Origin: CBDBJR01 sp965206445
Lineage (GTDB): Bacteria > Pseudomonadota > Gammaproteobacteria > Arenicellales > Poriferihabitantaceae
Length of the DNA: 64,000 bases
Assembly: GCA_965206445.1 (NCBI GenBank)
Contig: CBDBJR010000002.1
Span: 1,984,001 to 2,048,000, forward strand
Reading direction: 5' to 3'
The notes below the pieces were generated by a model. That model worked only from the letters and a program-made list of their open reading frames with translations, was not told where the DNA came from and did no database searches. The position numbers and the translations under genes are program-made. Positions 9,984-19,582 of this stretch are shown in pieces. How positions within the stretch are numbered: position 1 is the stretch's first letter; every line of letters begins with the position of its first letter.

Positions 9984-10059
9984 TTTGCAACCTCTTCTGA
10001 ACGTATTGAATGCCGGATTGGATTGAAAGAGAGTATATCCTATCATACGGGACGAAACA
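9035..10059 (-). mobile_element. IS481-like insertion sequence, copy 1
   Basis: The 1025-bp element is bounded by imperfect terminal inverted repeats (about 14 of 18 matching, both beginning TGTT). It is flanked by the 6-bp target duplication CCCAGA (9029-9034 and 10060-10065). Joining the flanks restores CCCTCTCCC-AGA-GGGAGAGGG, so the insertion point is the loop of a REP-like palindrome. A second copy lies at 43003-44024. The two differ by a 3-bp indel and scattered substitutions. Confidence 0.9.
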
Positions 10060-10118
10060 CCCAGAGGGAGAGGGCGTTTCCGGTTATCCCGGGGAGAGAA
10101 GGCGGTTGTCGGCTTTAG

Positions 10119-10139
10119 CCCTCTCCCTGTGGGAGAGGG
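10119..10139. repeat. REP-like palindrome CCCTCTCCC-TGT-GGGAGAGGG (unoccupied IS target)
   Basis: A perfect 9-bp stem with a 3-nt loop, extended on the right by TTGGGTGAGGG. Together with the half at 10064-10075 and the spacer between them it forms a BIME-like double unit. The same unit, inverted, follows IS copy 2 at 44028-44080 (shared blocks GGGAGAGGGCTAAAGCCGAC and GGATAACCGGAAAC). Both IS481-like copies in the window sit in loops of this palindrome family. Confidence 0.85.
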
Positions 10140-10390
10140 TTGGGTGAGGGTGGGCAGACAGACAGAATAGCCCGCCACTCGCCCCGCCGAGCGACCACCG
10201 GCATCGCCCGGCGGTATCGCTCGGCACCGGCCCACCGGTTGCACTTCGGGGTTGAATTCACACATCGCAATCGGGATTGTCGTTACAGGGTGAGAGCGCG
10301 TATAGTATCAGGTTTGCTTTTTTACGTCCGGGCACGGCCAGCCGTGCTGACCGCGCCGCGACCAGACCCGTCAACCGCACACTCGATACC

Positions 10391-13261
10391 GTGACCATCG
10401 ATCGCATTCACATCCGCGGCGTACGTACGCACAACCTGAAAAATATCGATCTCGATCTGCCGCGCGACCGGTTGATTGTGATCACCGGGCTATCCGGCTC
10501 CGGTAAATCGTCGCTGGCCTTCGATACTATCTATGCCGAAGGGCAGCGGCGCTATGTCGAGTCGCTGTCGGCCTATGCGCGGCAGTTTCTCTCGATGATG
10601 GAAAAGCCCGACCTGGATTTGATTGAGGGGCTGTCGCCGGCAATCAGCATCGAGCAGAAATCCGCCTCCCACAACCCGCGCTCGACGGTCGGCACGGTGA
10701 CCGAGATCTACGACTACCTGCGCCTGTTGTTTGCCCGCATCGGCGAGCCGCGCTGTCCCGAGCACGACATCACGCTGGCGGCGCAAACCGTCAGCCAGAT
10801 GGTCGATCTGGTGATGGCGCAGCCGCACGGCACCGCGTTGTTGCTGCTGGCGCCGGTGGTCAATAACCGCAAGGGGGAGTTTCAGCAACTGCTCGGCGAG
10901 CTGCATTCGCAAGGCTTCATCCGCGCCCGGATCAACGGCGCCGTGGTCGAGCTGGAGCAGCCGCCCAAACTGGATAAGCGCTATAAGCACAGCATCGAGG
11001 TGATTGTTGACCGGCTGGTGATCAAGCCGGAGAACCGGCAGCGGCTGGCCGAATCGTTCGAGACCGCACTCGGCCTGACCGACGGCATTGCCAAAGCCGC
11101 GCTGCTCGACGCCGGGCGCGAGGTCACCGATACGCTGCTGTTTTCCGGCAAGTTTGCCTGTCCGCATTGCGGTTACAGCCTGAACGAGCTCGAGCCGCGG
11201 CTGTTTTCGTTCAACAATCCGGCCGGCGCCTGCGAGGATTGCAGCGGCCTCGGGGTGCGCCGCTTCTTTGACCCGCAGCGGATCGTGCCGGCGCCGGAAA
11301 AATCGCCGGCGGACGGCGCCATCCGCGGCTGGGAGCGGCGCAATGCGTACTATTACACGCAGTTGGAGTGCCTGGCGCAGCACCACGGCTTTAGCCTGGA
11401 GACCGCTTTTCGGGATTTGAGCCCGGCGCACCGGGAGTTGCTGTTATACGGCAGTGACGAGCCGATCGACTTCACCTACATTCAGCCCGGTCGGCGCTTT
11501 CACAAACGCCATCCGTTTGAAGGCGTGATCCACCATTATCAGCGCCGGTACCGCGAAACCGACTCGGCGTCGGCGCGCGAGGAGATGGCCCGCTATCAGA
11601 CCGTCCAGACCTGCACCAGCTGCCACGGCAGCCGCCTGCGCCTCGCCGCCCGGCATGTGTTTGTCGGGCAGCAGACGATCCAGGCGCTGACCGGGCTGGC
11701 GATCGACCGGGCGCTGGATTTTTTCGCCACGCTGCGCCTGAGCGGCTGGCGCGCGGCGGTGGCCGATAAAATCATCCAGGAAATCAACGCCCGGCTCGGT
11801 TTTCTGGTGAACGTCGGGCTGAGCTATCTGTCGCTGTCCCGCGCCGCCGAAACCCTCTCCGGCGGTGAGGCGCAGCGCATCCGGCTGGCCTCGCAGATCG
11901 GCTCCGGGCTGGTGGGCGTGATGTATGTATTGGACGAGCCGTCGATTGGCCTGCATCAGCGGGACAACAGCCGGCTGATGCAGACGCTGTTTGATTTGCG
12001 CGATCTGGGCAATACCGTGATTGTGGTCGAACACGACGAGGAGGCGATACGCAGCGCCGATTATGTGGTCGATATTGGCCCCGGCGCCGGCAAGCACGGC
12101 GGCGAGGTGGTGGCCCGAGGCGCGCCCGGCGTGATCGAAAAAAACCGCCGCTCGCTGACCGGGCAATATCTGTGCGGCAAACGGCGCATCGAGCTGCCGG
12201 CAACCCGTACGCGGTTCAACCCCGAGCGCGTCCTCAGCGTGTGCCGGGCCAGCGGCAATAACTTGCAGCATATCAACGTCGATATTCCGGTCGGCCTGCT
12301 GACCTGCGTCACCGGTGTCTCCGGGTCGGGCAAATCGACGCTGGTCAACAGCACGTTGTATCCCGCGGTGGCGCAGCAATTGAACCTGACCTGCGCGCCT
12401 CCGCAGCCGTATGAATCGATCCGTGGCCTGCACCACCTGGATAAAATCATCCTGATTGATCAAAACCCGATCGGCCGCACGCCGCGCTCCAATCCGGCCA
12501 CCTATACCGGCCTGTTCACCCCGATTCGCGAGCTGTTCACGCTCACCGCGGAAGCCCGTGCCAGGGGCTATAAACCGGGGCGTTTTTCGTTCAACGTCAA
12601 GGGCGGGCGCTGCGAAGCGTGCCAGGGCGACGGCCTGATCTGCGTCGCCATGCACTTCCTGCCGGACATCTATGTCGCCTGCGACCAGTGCACAGGCAGC
12701 CGCTATAACCGCGAGACCCTCGACATCCGCTACAAAGGCAAAAACATCAGCCAGGTATTGCAGATGACGGTCGAGGAGGCCGGCGAATTCTTTACCGCGA
12801 TCCCGCAGATCAAGCGCAAGCTGGACACCCTGCTGGAGGTCGGGCTGGGCTACCTGACGCTCGGGCAAAGCGCGACCACGCTGTCGGGCGGCGAGGCGCA
12901 GCGCATCAAGCTGTCGCGCGAACTATCCAAACGCGATACCGGCCGCACCTTGTATGTGCTCGATGAGCCGACCACCGGCCTGCACTTCCACGACATCGGG
13001 CAGTTGCTGATGGTGCTGCACCGGCTGCGCGACCACGGCAATACAATCATTGTGATCGAGCATAACCTTGACGTGATCAAAACCGCCGACTGGATTATCG
13101 ACCTCGGCCCGGAAGGCGGCGACGGCGGTGGAAAAGTCATTGCGGTCGGCACGCCGGAAGACATTATTACAGACCCGCATTCCTACACCGCGCGCTATTT
13201 GAAGCCGCTGTGCCAGCCGCGCAAAAAACCCGGGCGCCGCGCGGCGGCCAAAGCGAAATAA
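10391..13261 (+). CDS. uvrA: UvrA, excinuclease ABC subunit A
   Basis: ATPase that loads UvrB on damaged DNA in nucleotide excision repair. The protein of 956 aa is collinear with E. coli UvrA. It has two ABC modules with Walker A motifs GLSGSGKS (near residue 33) and GVSGSGKS, two LSGGEAQRI signatures, and zinc-finger cysteines at CPHCGYS...CEDCSG and CEACQGDG...CDQCTG. I place the start at GTG 10391 because homology begins at TIDRIHIRGVRTHNLKN; an upstream TTG at 10277 would add 38 unrelated residues. In the second zinc-finger segment the usual GDGVIKVEMHF appears as GDGLICVAMHF, with Lys to Cys and Glu to Ala changes. No LexA box was recognised upstream. Confidence 0.97.
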   Translation: MTIDRIHIRGVRTHNLKNIDLDLPRDRLIVITGLSGSGKSSLAFDTIYAEGQRRYVESLSAYARQFLSMMEKPDLDLIEGLSPAISIEQKSASHNPRSTVGTVTEIYDYLRLLFARIGEPRCPEHDITLAAQTVSQMVDLVMAQPHGTALLLLAPVVNNRKGEFQQLLGELHSQGFIRARINGAVVELEQPPKLDKRYKHSIEVIVDRLVIKPENRQRLAESFETALGLTDGIAKAALLDAGREVTDTLLFSGKFACPHCGYSLNELEPRLFSFNNPAGACEDCSGLGVRRFFDPQRIVPAPEKSPADGAIRGWERRNAYYYTQLECLAQHHGFSLETAFRDLSPAHRELLLYGSDEPIDFTYIQPGRRFHKRHPFEGVIHHYQRRYRETDSASAREEMARYQTVQTCTSCHGSRLRLAARHVFVGQQTIQALTGLAIDRALDFFATLRLSGWRAAVADKIIQEINARLGFLVNVGLSYLSLSRAAETLSGGEAQRIRLASQIGSGLVGVMYVLDEPSIGLHQRDNSRLMQTLFDLRDLGNTVIVVEHDEEAIRSADYVVDIGPGAGKHGGEVVARGAPGVIEKNRRSLTGQYLCGKRRIELPATRTRFNPERVLSVCRASGNNLQHINVDIPVGLLTCVTGVSGSGKSTLVNSTLYPAVAQQLNLTCAPPQPYESIRGLHHLDKIILIDQNPIGRTPRSNPATYTGLFTPIRELFTLTAEARARGYKPGRFSFNVKGGRCEACQGDGLICVAMHFLPDIYVACDQCTGSRYNRETLDIRYKGKNISQVLQMTVEEAGEFFTAIPQIKRKLDTLLEVGLGYLTLGQSATTLSGGEAQRIKLSRELSKRDTGRTLYVLDEPTTGLHFHDIGQLLMVLHRLRDHGNTIIVIEHNLDVIKTADWIIDLGPEGGDGGGKVIAVGTPEDIITDPHSYTARYLKPLCQPRKKPGRRAAAKAK

Positions 13262-13263
13262 GA

Positions 13264-13324
13264 AGGAGCACAGGCATTCCTGCCTGTGTTTATTTACTTC
13301 GCGGGCAGGAATGCCCACGCTCCT
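13264..13324. terminator. Long inverted repeat between convergent uvrA and alkB-type genes
   Basis: AGGAGC with an inner GGCATTCCTGCC on the left pairs with GGCAGGAATGCC and GCTCCT on the right, around an A/T-rich loop. It starts 2 nt after the uvrA stop and overlaps the 3' end of the opposing gene, so it could serve as a bidirectional terminator. There is no clear U-tract, and it might equally be a dispersed palindromic repeat. Confidence 0.5.
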
Positions 13325-14013
13325 GTTGACTTCCCCTGACAAGGGGGGTGGATCAGGCGGAAGGTCAGATTGATTCTTTCGGCTGTGGGGCGGCGGGTTT
13401 TGGGTATCGCGTGCTGCCAGTATTGCTGCGTCAGGCCGGTCATGAGCAGCAGCGCGCCGGGTTGCAGCTCGATCTTTTTGGTGCGGCACGGGCAGGCCGG
13501 CTTTTTCGGCTTGAGCAGGAAGCGGCGGGGGTGGCCGAGGCTGAGGGAGGCGATGGTGGGCTGCATACCGAGTTCGGGTTCGTCGTCGCTGTGCCAGCCC
13601 ATGCTGTCGGCACCGCTGCGGTAACGGTTCAGCAGGACGCTGTTGAACGCGGCGCCGGTGAATTGCTGTAGCCGGGTTTTCAGCGGCAGCAGCAGCGCCG
13701 GCCACGGTTGCGGCCGATGGCGCCGGCCCGACCAGGTGTAGACCGCGCCGGGGTCGCCATGCCAGGCGGCCAGACGGGGGGAGTGTACCAGACGACCACC
13801 CAGCCGGATTATCGGCTGCTGCCAGTTGATCTGCGTCAGCAGTGCAGCGTGTAATTGGTCGGCGGCGGCCGGTTCGAGGAAACGGTCGAACCGGTAGACT
13901 GCGGCGACCGGGCCGCCCGCAACCGGCGGTCGGTGGTCGCAGTCGGCGAGCAGGTTGGGATGGCCGGCCAGGCGGTGCGGTAGCGGACGGCGGTCAGCCG
14001 TTGTTGACGGCAT
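13294..14013 (-). CDS. AlkB-family 2-oxoglutarate/Fe(II) dioxygenase
   Basis: Predicted DNA/RNA alkylation repair demethylase of the ALKBH2/3-like group. Visible features are NRYRSGADSMGWHSDDEPELG (the iron ligands His and Asp are in HSDDE), the IASLSLGHPRRF strand, the distal His in QHAIPKT, and the 2-oxoglutarate-binding arginines in RINLTFR. I choose ATG 14013 (MPSTTADRR), giving 239 aa, close to family size; a TTG at 14106 is less likely. It is convergent with uvrA and follows the FAD-oxidase gene on the same strand. The substrate (1-methyladenine or 3-methylcytosine type lesions) is inferred from the family. Confidence 0.9.
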   Translation of the reverse strand: MPSTTADRRPLPHRLAGHPNLLADCDHRPPVAGGPVAAVYRFDRFLEPAAADQLHAALLTQINWQQPIIRLGGRLVHSPRLAAWHGDPGAVYTWSGRRHRPQPWPALLLPLKTRLQQFTGAAFNSVLLNRYRSGADSMGWHSDDEPELGMQPTIASLSLGHPRRFLLKPKKPACPCRTKKIELQPGALLLMTGLTQQYWQHAIPKTRRPTAERINLTFRLIHPPCQGKSTGAWAFLPAK

Positions 14014-14106
14014 GGGCAATCCACTCACACCATTGCGGGCGATCGAAGCGGGGCGCCAGCCGCCGACCGGCGCGTGGCAATGGCCCGATGGCGGCGGCGG
14101 TGGCAA

Positions 14107-15627
14107 TCAATCGGCGGGGTGCGCATCGACGGCGGCGGCAGCGACCGGCACCGACGGCATCGGTGGGGCAGCCGCAGCGGATCGGGTCGGCGCCTGGCTG
14201 TCATCCGCGGGCGGCGCGCTGTCGGGGTCGGGGTCGGCAAACAGTTTGCCGGGGTTGAACAGGTTGTCCGGGTCGAGGGCCTGTTTGATCAGGCGCATCG
14301 GTTGGATGGCGGCGCCGTGTTCGGCGGCCAGGTAGTCGATTTTGCTGTAGCCGATGCCGTGCTCACCGCTGCACGTGCCGCCCATCTCCAGCGCGCGCAG
14401 CACCATGCGGCGGTGCAGGGTGCGGGCTTTGGCGACTTCTTCGGCGTCGCTGTGATCGATCAGCAGGTTGAGGTGAAAATTGCCGTCGCCGACGTGGCCG
14501 ACAATCGGCGCCAGCAGCCGGTAGTGGTCGATGTCCTGTCGGGTCTGGTTCAGACAGTCGGCCAGCTGCGAGATCGGCACGCAGACGTCGGTAGCCCAGA
14601 TCTGGCCGTTGGGGTGCAGTTGTTTGCTGGCCCAGGCGGCGTCATGGCGGGCGCGCCACATGCGCTCACGCTGCTCGGTGCTGCCGCTCCATTGAAATTC
14701 GCCGCCGCCGTGCTGGGCGATAATTTCCGCGGTCAGGCCGGCCTGCTCTTTGACCCCGGCCTGAGTGCCGTGGAATTCCAGAAACAGCGTCGGCGCTTCG
14801 GTGAAATCGGTTTTGGAGTATTGATTGACGGCCTTGAGGGTGAGCGCGTCCAGCAGCTCGAGGCGGGCCACCGGGATGCCGTACTGGATCATCTCGATTA
14901 CGCTGTTGACCGCGCCTTCGATCTGTTCAAAGGTGCAGACGGCGGCGGTGATCGCCTCCGGCACCGGGTAGAGCCGCACGGTGAGCTCGGTGAAGATGCC
15001 GAGCGTGCCTTCCGAGCCGACCAGCAACCGGGTGAGGTCATAGCCGGCGGCGGATTTGCGCGCCCGTCTGGCGGTGCGGATGAGCGCGCCGCCGGCCAGT
15101 ACGGCTTCGATATTGATGACGTTTTCGCGCATCGTGTGGTAGCGCACCGCATTGGTGCCGGACGCACGGGTCGCGGCCATGCCGCCAATGGTGGCGTCGG
15201 CCCCGGGGTCAACCGGGAAGAACAGGCCGGTGTCTTTGAGGTGGCGGTTGAGCTGCCGGCGGGTGACGCCCGGCTGCACGGTGGCATCGAAGTCGGCCGG
15301 ATTGACGTTGATGATGCGGTTCATGGCCGCGGTGTCCAGGCAGACGCCGCCTTTGAGGGCGGCAATGTTGCCTTCCAGTGAGGTGCCGGCACCGTAGGCG
15401 ATCATCGGTGTCCGGTGGCGGGTGCAGATCTCGACAATGCGCTGCACTTCCAGCTTGTCGCCGGGCTTGATGACCGCATGCGGCGGCCTGCTGGGGCGAA
15501 ACGATTCGTCTTTGCCATACTGCTCGCACACCGCGTGGGCGGTGATGAGCCGGTCGCCGAAAACGGCGCGCAATGCGTGCAGGCAGGGGCTGTAGTCATA
15601 GTCCGGGGTGGCGGTTGTGGCTGGCAT
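14107..15627 (-). CDS. FAD-linked oxidase, D-lactate dehydrogenase (cytochrome) / GlcD-like
   Basis: A 506-aa flavoprotein of the FAD-binding-4 plus FAD-oxidase-C family, which oxidises D-2-hydroxy acids such as D-lactate or glycolate. The FAD-binding domain contains MIAYGAGTSLEGN, VDPGADATIGGMAATRASG and LVGSEGTLGIFTELTV. The C-terminal domain has GHVGDGNFHLNLL and GTCSGEHGIG, with conserved histidines and glutamate near the active site. The start is ATG 15627 with an excellent GGAGG 7 nt upstream. An Ala/Pro-rich tail of about 45 residues follows the last conserved motif (LDPDNLFNPGKLF) and is unusual. No glcE or glcF is nearby, which favours a single-subunit D-lactate dehydrogenase. The substrate is not determined. 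Confidence 0.88.
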   Translation of the reverse strand: MPATTATPDYDYSPCLHALRAVFGDRLITAHAVCEQYGKDESFRPSRPPHAVIKPGDKLEVQRIVEICTRHRTPMIAYGAGTSLEGNIAALKGGVCLDTAAMNRIINVNPADFDATVQPGVTRRQLNRHLKDTGLFFPVDPGADATIGGMAATRASGTNAVRYHTMRENVINIEAVLAGGALIRTARRARKSAAGYDLTRLLVGSEGTLGIFTELTVRLYPVPEAITAAVCTFEQIEGAVNSVIEMIQYGIPVARLELLDALTLKAVNQYSKTDFTEAPTLFLEFHGTQAGVKEQAGLTAEIIAQHGGGEFQWSGSTEQRERMWRARHDAAWASKQLHPNGQIWATDVCVPISQLADCLNQTRQDIDHYRLLAPIVGHVGDGNFHLNLLIDHSDAEEVAKARTLHRRMVLRALEMGGTCSGEHGIGYSKIDYLAAEHGAAIQPMRLIKQALDPDNLFNPGKLFADPDPDSAPPADDSQAPTRSAAAAPPMPSVPVAAAAVDAHPAD

Positions 15628-15740
15628 GTCGGGCCTCCGAGTGCGGTGGTGGTGTGGGCGTAGTCTACCCGAGTATCGCGCGATTGCCAAAACCGGGCCG
15701 GTAAACCGCCGACTGTGCCGGCCTCAGGCGCAGCCGGCTT

Positions 15741-17792
15741 TCAGTCATCCGGCGCGGATGATATGGCCTGTAATTTGCCCTGCAATATAGCCTCCAATTC
15801 GGCTTCGGGCAGTCTGGCAACGCCGAGGGTGGCGGCCCGCTCGGCTTTGCTGCCGGGCTGATCGCCGACAATCAGGTAATCGGTTTTTTTCGACAGGCTG
15901 GCGACGACCCTGGCGCCGGCGGCTTGCAACTGTTGTTTTATTGCCGTGCGCGGCTGCGATAAAGTGCCGGTCAGCACCACGGTTTTGCCGGCCAGCGCGC
16001 CCTGCGATGGCGGCGCGGCGGGCGGCGGCGGCCAGTGGATGCCCTCCTGCTGCAAGCGCTGCACCACCGTGCAGTTATGCGGTTGCTGGAAGAAGACGAT
16101 GATGCTGTGGGCGACCAGCGGGCCGATATCCGGCAGCAGTTCCAGCTCGGCCTGCGGTGCTGCCCGCAGCCGCTCGAGATCGCGGAGGTGGATGGCCAGC
16201 GTCTCGGCGGTGGTTTCGCCAACCAGCGGGATGCCGAGGGCAAACAGGAAGCGCGCGAACGTGGTGCGCTTGCTGTCGGTGAGCGCCGTCAGCAGGTTGG
16301 CGGCCGATTTTTCTGCCAGCCGCTCGAGCCGGCACAGCGGCTCGAGCGTCAATGCATACAGATCGGCGGCATCGTTGATCAGCTCGGCCGCGAGCAGTTG
16401 CGCGATCAGCTTGTCGCCCAGGCCCTGAATGTCCATGGCTTTGCGGGCGGCGAAATGCTTGATCTGCTGTTTGCGTTGTGCCGGGCAAAACAGCCCGCCG
16501 CTGCAACGGGCAATGACCCCGTCCGGCTGGTATACGATATCCGACCGGCACACCGGGCAATGCTGCGGGAATTCAAACGGAGCGGCATCCGGCGGGCGCG
16601 CGGCGCCGACCACCGAGACCACTTCGGGAATGACGTCACCGGCTCTTCTGACCACGACGGTGTCGCCGACCCGCAGGTCCAGCCGCTTGACTTCATCGCG
16701 GTTGTGCAGGCTCGCGCTGGAGACGGTCACGCCGCCGACAAATACCGGCTGTAGCCGGGCGATCGGGGTGACCGCGCCGGTGCGCCCGACCTGGAGCTCG
16801 ATCTGCTCGACCCGGGTCACTTCCTGCTGCGCGGGAAACTTGTGCGCCAGCGCCCAGCGCGGGGCTTTGGCGGTGAAACCGAGCATCTGCTGCCAGTCGA
16901 AGCGATCGACTTTGTAGACCACGCCATCGACGTCATACGGCAGTCGCGCGCGCGCGGCGAGCAGCGCCCGGTAGTAGTCCAGACAGCCGGCAACACCGCG
17001 CACCCGCTGCATGCGGTCGGACACCGGCAGCCCCAGCTGCGACAGCCAATCGAGGGCGTCGAGATGGCAGCTCGGGGCGGCTGCACCACGGACCTCACCG
17101 AGGGCGTAGCAGATCAGGCTGAGTGGTCGTTTTGCCGTGGTCGCCGGGTCCAGCTGGCGCAGGCTGCCGGCGGCGGCGTTGCGCGGATTGACAAACTGCT
17201 TTTCGCCCGCCTGTTGCTGTTGCCGGTTGATGCGCTCGAAATCGGCTTTGGACATAAATACCTCGCCCCTGACTTCCAGCACTTCGGGCGCCCGGCGCGC
17301 GGCCAGCCGGGTGCCGCCGCGCAATATCCGGCGCATCACCGGGCGCATGTTGTGGGTGATATTCTCCCCTTGCCGGCCGTCGCCGCGGGTGGCGGCCTGC
17401 ACCAGCCAGCCGTGCTCAAACCGCAGGCTGACCGCCAGCCCGTCGAGTTTCGGCTCGGCCACGTAATCGACCTGCCCGGTTTCCAGCGCGGTGCACACCC
17501 GGCGGTCGAAATGATGCAGCTCGGCGTCGTCGAAGGCGTTGGCGAGCGAGCGCATCGGGGGCTTATGCGGCACCGCGGAAAAAGGCCGGTCGACCTGTCC
17601 GCCGACTTTCTGCGTCGGTGAGCCGGAGTCGGAAAATTGCGGATGCTGCGCTTCCAGTGCCTCGAGACTGCGCATCAACCGATCGTACTCGCTGTCCGGA
17701 ATGTCCGGATCGTCGAGCACATAGTAGCGGTAATTGTGGTCTTCGAGCTGTCCGCGCAGGCGGGTGATTTGCTGCTGAGGGGAGCGCGGCAT
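15741..17792 (-). CDS. ligA: LigA, NAD-dependent DNA ligase
   Basis: Seals nicks in DNA using NAD as the adenylate donor. The 683-aa protein has the full LigA layout. The adenylation domain has catalytic Lys115 in EPKLDGLAVS. An OB fold (GAVTPIARLQPVFVGGVTVS) follows. The zinc finger has CPVCRSDIV and the cysteines in RCSGGLFCPAQ. Then come helix-hairpin-helix repeats (MDIQGLGDKLIAQLL) and a C-terminal BRCT domain (GKTVVLTGTLSQPRTAIKQQL). It is last in the smc-zipA-ligA order on the minus strand, 78 bp after zipA, an arrangement conserved in Gammaproteobacteria. No strong Shine-Dalgarno sequence precedes ATG 17792. Confidence 0.97.
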   Translation of the reverse strand: MPRSPQQQITRLRGQLEDHNYRYYVLDDPDIPDSEYDRLMRSLEALEAQHPQFSDSGSPTQKVGGQVDRPFSAVPHKPPMRSLANAFDDAELHHFDRRVCTALETGQVDYVAEPKLDGLAVSLRFEHGWLVQAATRGDGRQGENITHNMRPVMRRILRGGTRLAARRAPEVLEVRGEVFMSKADFERINRQQQQAGEKQFVNPRNAAAGSLRQLDPATTAKRPLSLICYALGEVRGAAAPSCHLDALDWLSQLGLPVSDRMQRVRGVAGCLDYYRALLAARARLPYDVDGVVYKVDRFDWQQMLGFTAKAPRWALAHKFPAQQEVTRVEQIELQVGRTGAVTPIARLQPVFVGGVTVSSASLHNRDEVKRLDLRVGDTVVVRRAGDVIPEVVSVVGAARPPDAAPFEFPQHCPVCRSDIVYQPDGVIARCSGGLFCPAQRKQQIKHFAARKAMDIQGLGDKLIAQLLAAELINDAADLYALTLEPLCRLERLAEKSAANLLTALTDSKRTTFARFLFALGIPLVGETTAETLAIHLRDLERLRAAPQAELELLPDIGPLVAHSIIVFFQQPHNCTVVQRLQQEGIHWPPPPAAPPSQGALAGKTVVLTGTLSQPRTAIKQQLQAAGARVVASLSKKTDYLIVGDQPGSKAERAATLGVARLPEAELEAILQGKLQAISSAPDD

Positions 17793-17870
17793 TGACGATG
17801 ACGAGGGGGGTTCAGATAGCGGTTAATGCGGGGCGCCGGCGGGCGGGCTGTGGGTGCGCGGCAGCGGCGG

Positions 17871-19445
17871 TCAAAACAGGCGCACGGCCGGTTCACTCCC
17901 CGGCGCTATCCCAAGCCGGCTCATTTCCGCCGCCACGTGTTCGATTTTGGCGCGGGTGTGTTCGATCTCGAGCTGGGTTATCGGGCTGTCGCCGCCCGAT
18001 GCGATCGGCTGACCCTGAACCCGGGCGGAAAATGCCTGGGCCGTATGCACCATTTCCGAGAACACCGCGCCCGGCGATCGGCTGACTGCCGGGTGGGTAT
18101 AAAAGGTGACGCCGCGGGCGTATTCGAGCTCCAGATTGTGAAAATCGAAGTGGCCGCTGTCGCTCATGTTTGCCAGGCTGTATAAGCAGACCTGCGACTT
18201 GCCGACCCGCTTGAAACGGGCGTAATGCTTGTCTTCGCGCTCCAGCCCCAGTTGACAGGCGCATTGGTCGATCAGGGCGCCGGGGAAATAATCCATTTCC
18301 AGCGGCTTGACGTTGATCACGGATACCGAGTCGTAATGGCGCATGAACTCGGCCAGCCGGGCCGCCTGCTGCATCGCCGAGGCCACCGGCGCCATAAAGG
18401 CAAACCCGCGGCCGGTGGAGGCCGACAGTCGGGCCACCAGATCGGTAAATTGCGTCATCTCGGCGGCACTGACCGGGCCATGCCGGTCGGCCAGCTGAAT
18501 GGTGATCACCAGATCGATAAAGCGCGCATCTTCGGATTCGGTTTCCAGATCACACCAGGTTTTGCCCGGCATACGCAAGCCATAGATAGTGTGGTGTTTG
18601 CTCAGCCCGGCAACGCCCTGACGATAGACTGCGAGCACCGAATCCCGACTGACATCGCGCTCTCCGGGCAGCTTGACCCAGTAATCGAGCTGGCTGAGCT
18701 TGTCAAAGCCGGCGACCTCACCGACAGCAAACGCCGCACGGGTGGGCGCGGCGGCGGCGGGGTTGGTCGGCGGGGGCGACGCGGCGGCGGCATTGGTGGC
18801 CCGGGTTGTTTTCGCTGCCACCTTGTCCCGCTCGGGTCGGTTCGGCGCGCGCGCGGGCGGATTCGCTTTGAGGGGCGGCGCTGGCGTTGCGGTGGCGGAT
18901 TCGGTCGGTGGGGGCGGCGCGGCGGCGGTCGGGGTTGAGCGTTCTGTCAGCGCAGGTGCAACGGTCGCGCGGGGGGGCTGCCAGTTCTGCTCCACCACAT
19001 CCTCAAGGGCAAGCTCGGGGATATCATCGGAAGTGGCATCGGAAATGGCATCGGGAACAGCATCGAAAATGGCATCGGGAACGGCATCTGCGGCGACCTC
19101 GGGGGGGGTGGCGTAGTCGGCCTCATCGGCCCCGGCAGGCATGGCGACCGAGGCCGGCGGCGGTTCGTAGTCTGCGTCCGCCGCGTCCGCTGGCTGGCGT
19201 TCAGCCTGCTCCGGTGGCAGCGGATAATCGGCATCATCCGCCATCTGATCGACTTGCGGGACGGTCATCGACTCGAGCATGGGGGCCATTTTGTCCGCTT
19301 CATCGTAGTCGTCGAAATCGGATTTTTCTACCGGCGTACTGGGCAATTGACGCACCAGGCTGCGCTGCTGCTGCCAGCGCGAGAACAGATAGATGGCCAC
19401 CACCAGCAGCAACCCGATCAACAGGATGATCAGTTGTAAATTCAC
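17871..19445 (-). CDS. zipA: ZipA, FtsZ-binding cell division protein
   Basis: Membrane anchor for FtsZ at the division septum. It starts from GTG 19445. A single N-terminal TM (LQLIILLIGLLLVVAIYLFS) is followed by a short basic stretch, a very long Ala/Pro-rich linker (about residues 45-235), and a C-terminal ZipA domain from FDKLSQLDYWVKLPGER to LGIAPGSEPAV. At 524 aa it is well above E. coli ZipA (328 aa), the excess being in the linker. It lies between smc and ligA, the usual gammaproteobacterial neighbourhood. Assignment rests on topology, context and the C-terminal domain. Confidence 0.92.
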   Translation of the reverse strand: MNLQLIILLIGLLLVVAIYLFSRWQQQRSLVRQLPSTPVEKSDFDDYDEADKMAPMLESMTVPQVDQMADDADYPLPPEQAERQPADAADADYEPPPASVAMPAGADEADYATPPEVAADAVPDAIFDAVPDAISDATSDDIPELALEDVVEQNWQPPRATVAPALTERSTPTAAAPPPPTESATATPAPPLKANPPARAPNRPERDKVAAKTTRATNAAAASPPPTNPAAAAPTRAAFAVGEVAGFDKLSQLDYWVKLPGERDVSRDSVLAVYRQGVAGLSKHHTIYGLRMPGKTWCDLETESEDARFIDLVITIQLADRHGPVSAAEMTQFTDLVARLSASTGRGFAFMAPVASAMQQAARLAEFMRHYDSVSVINVKPLEMDYFPGALIDQCACQLGLEREDKHYARFKRVGKSQVCLYSLANMSDSGHFDFHNLELEYARGVTFYTHPAVSRSPGAVFSEMVHTAQAFSARVQGQPIASGGDSPITQLEIEHTRAKIEHVAAEMSRLGIAPGSEPAVRLF

Positions 19446-19582
19446 CGTTTCGATTCGCCTGAGCTATGCGTCATGCGTACTGTGCATTCGCCGCGGCTAT
19501 GCACATGGACGCGGTTATCGACCCGGCTGCCTGTCGCCGCCAACCCGGCGGCACGCGACTGTTCGCCAATCGCGCCGCCGCA

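Noticed and set aside
11444..12868. 474-codon minus frame inside uvrA
   Set aside because: Antisense to an intact, clearly homologous uvrA, with no motif of its own.
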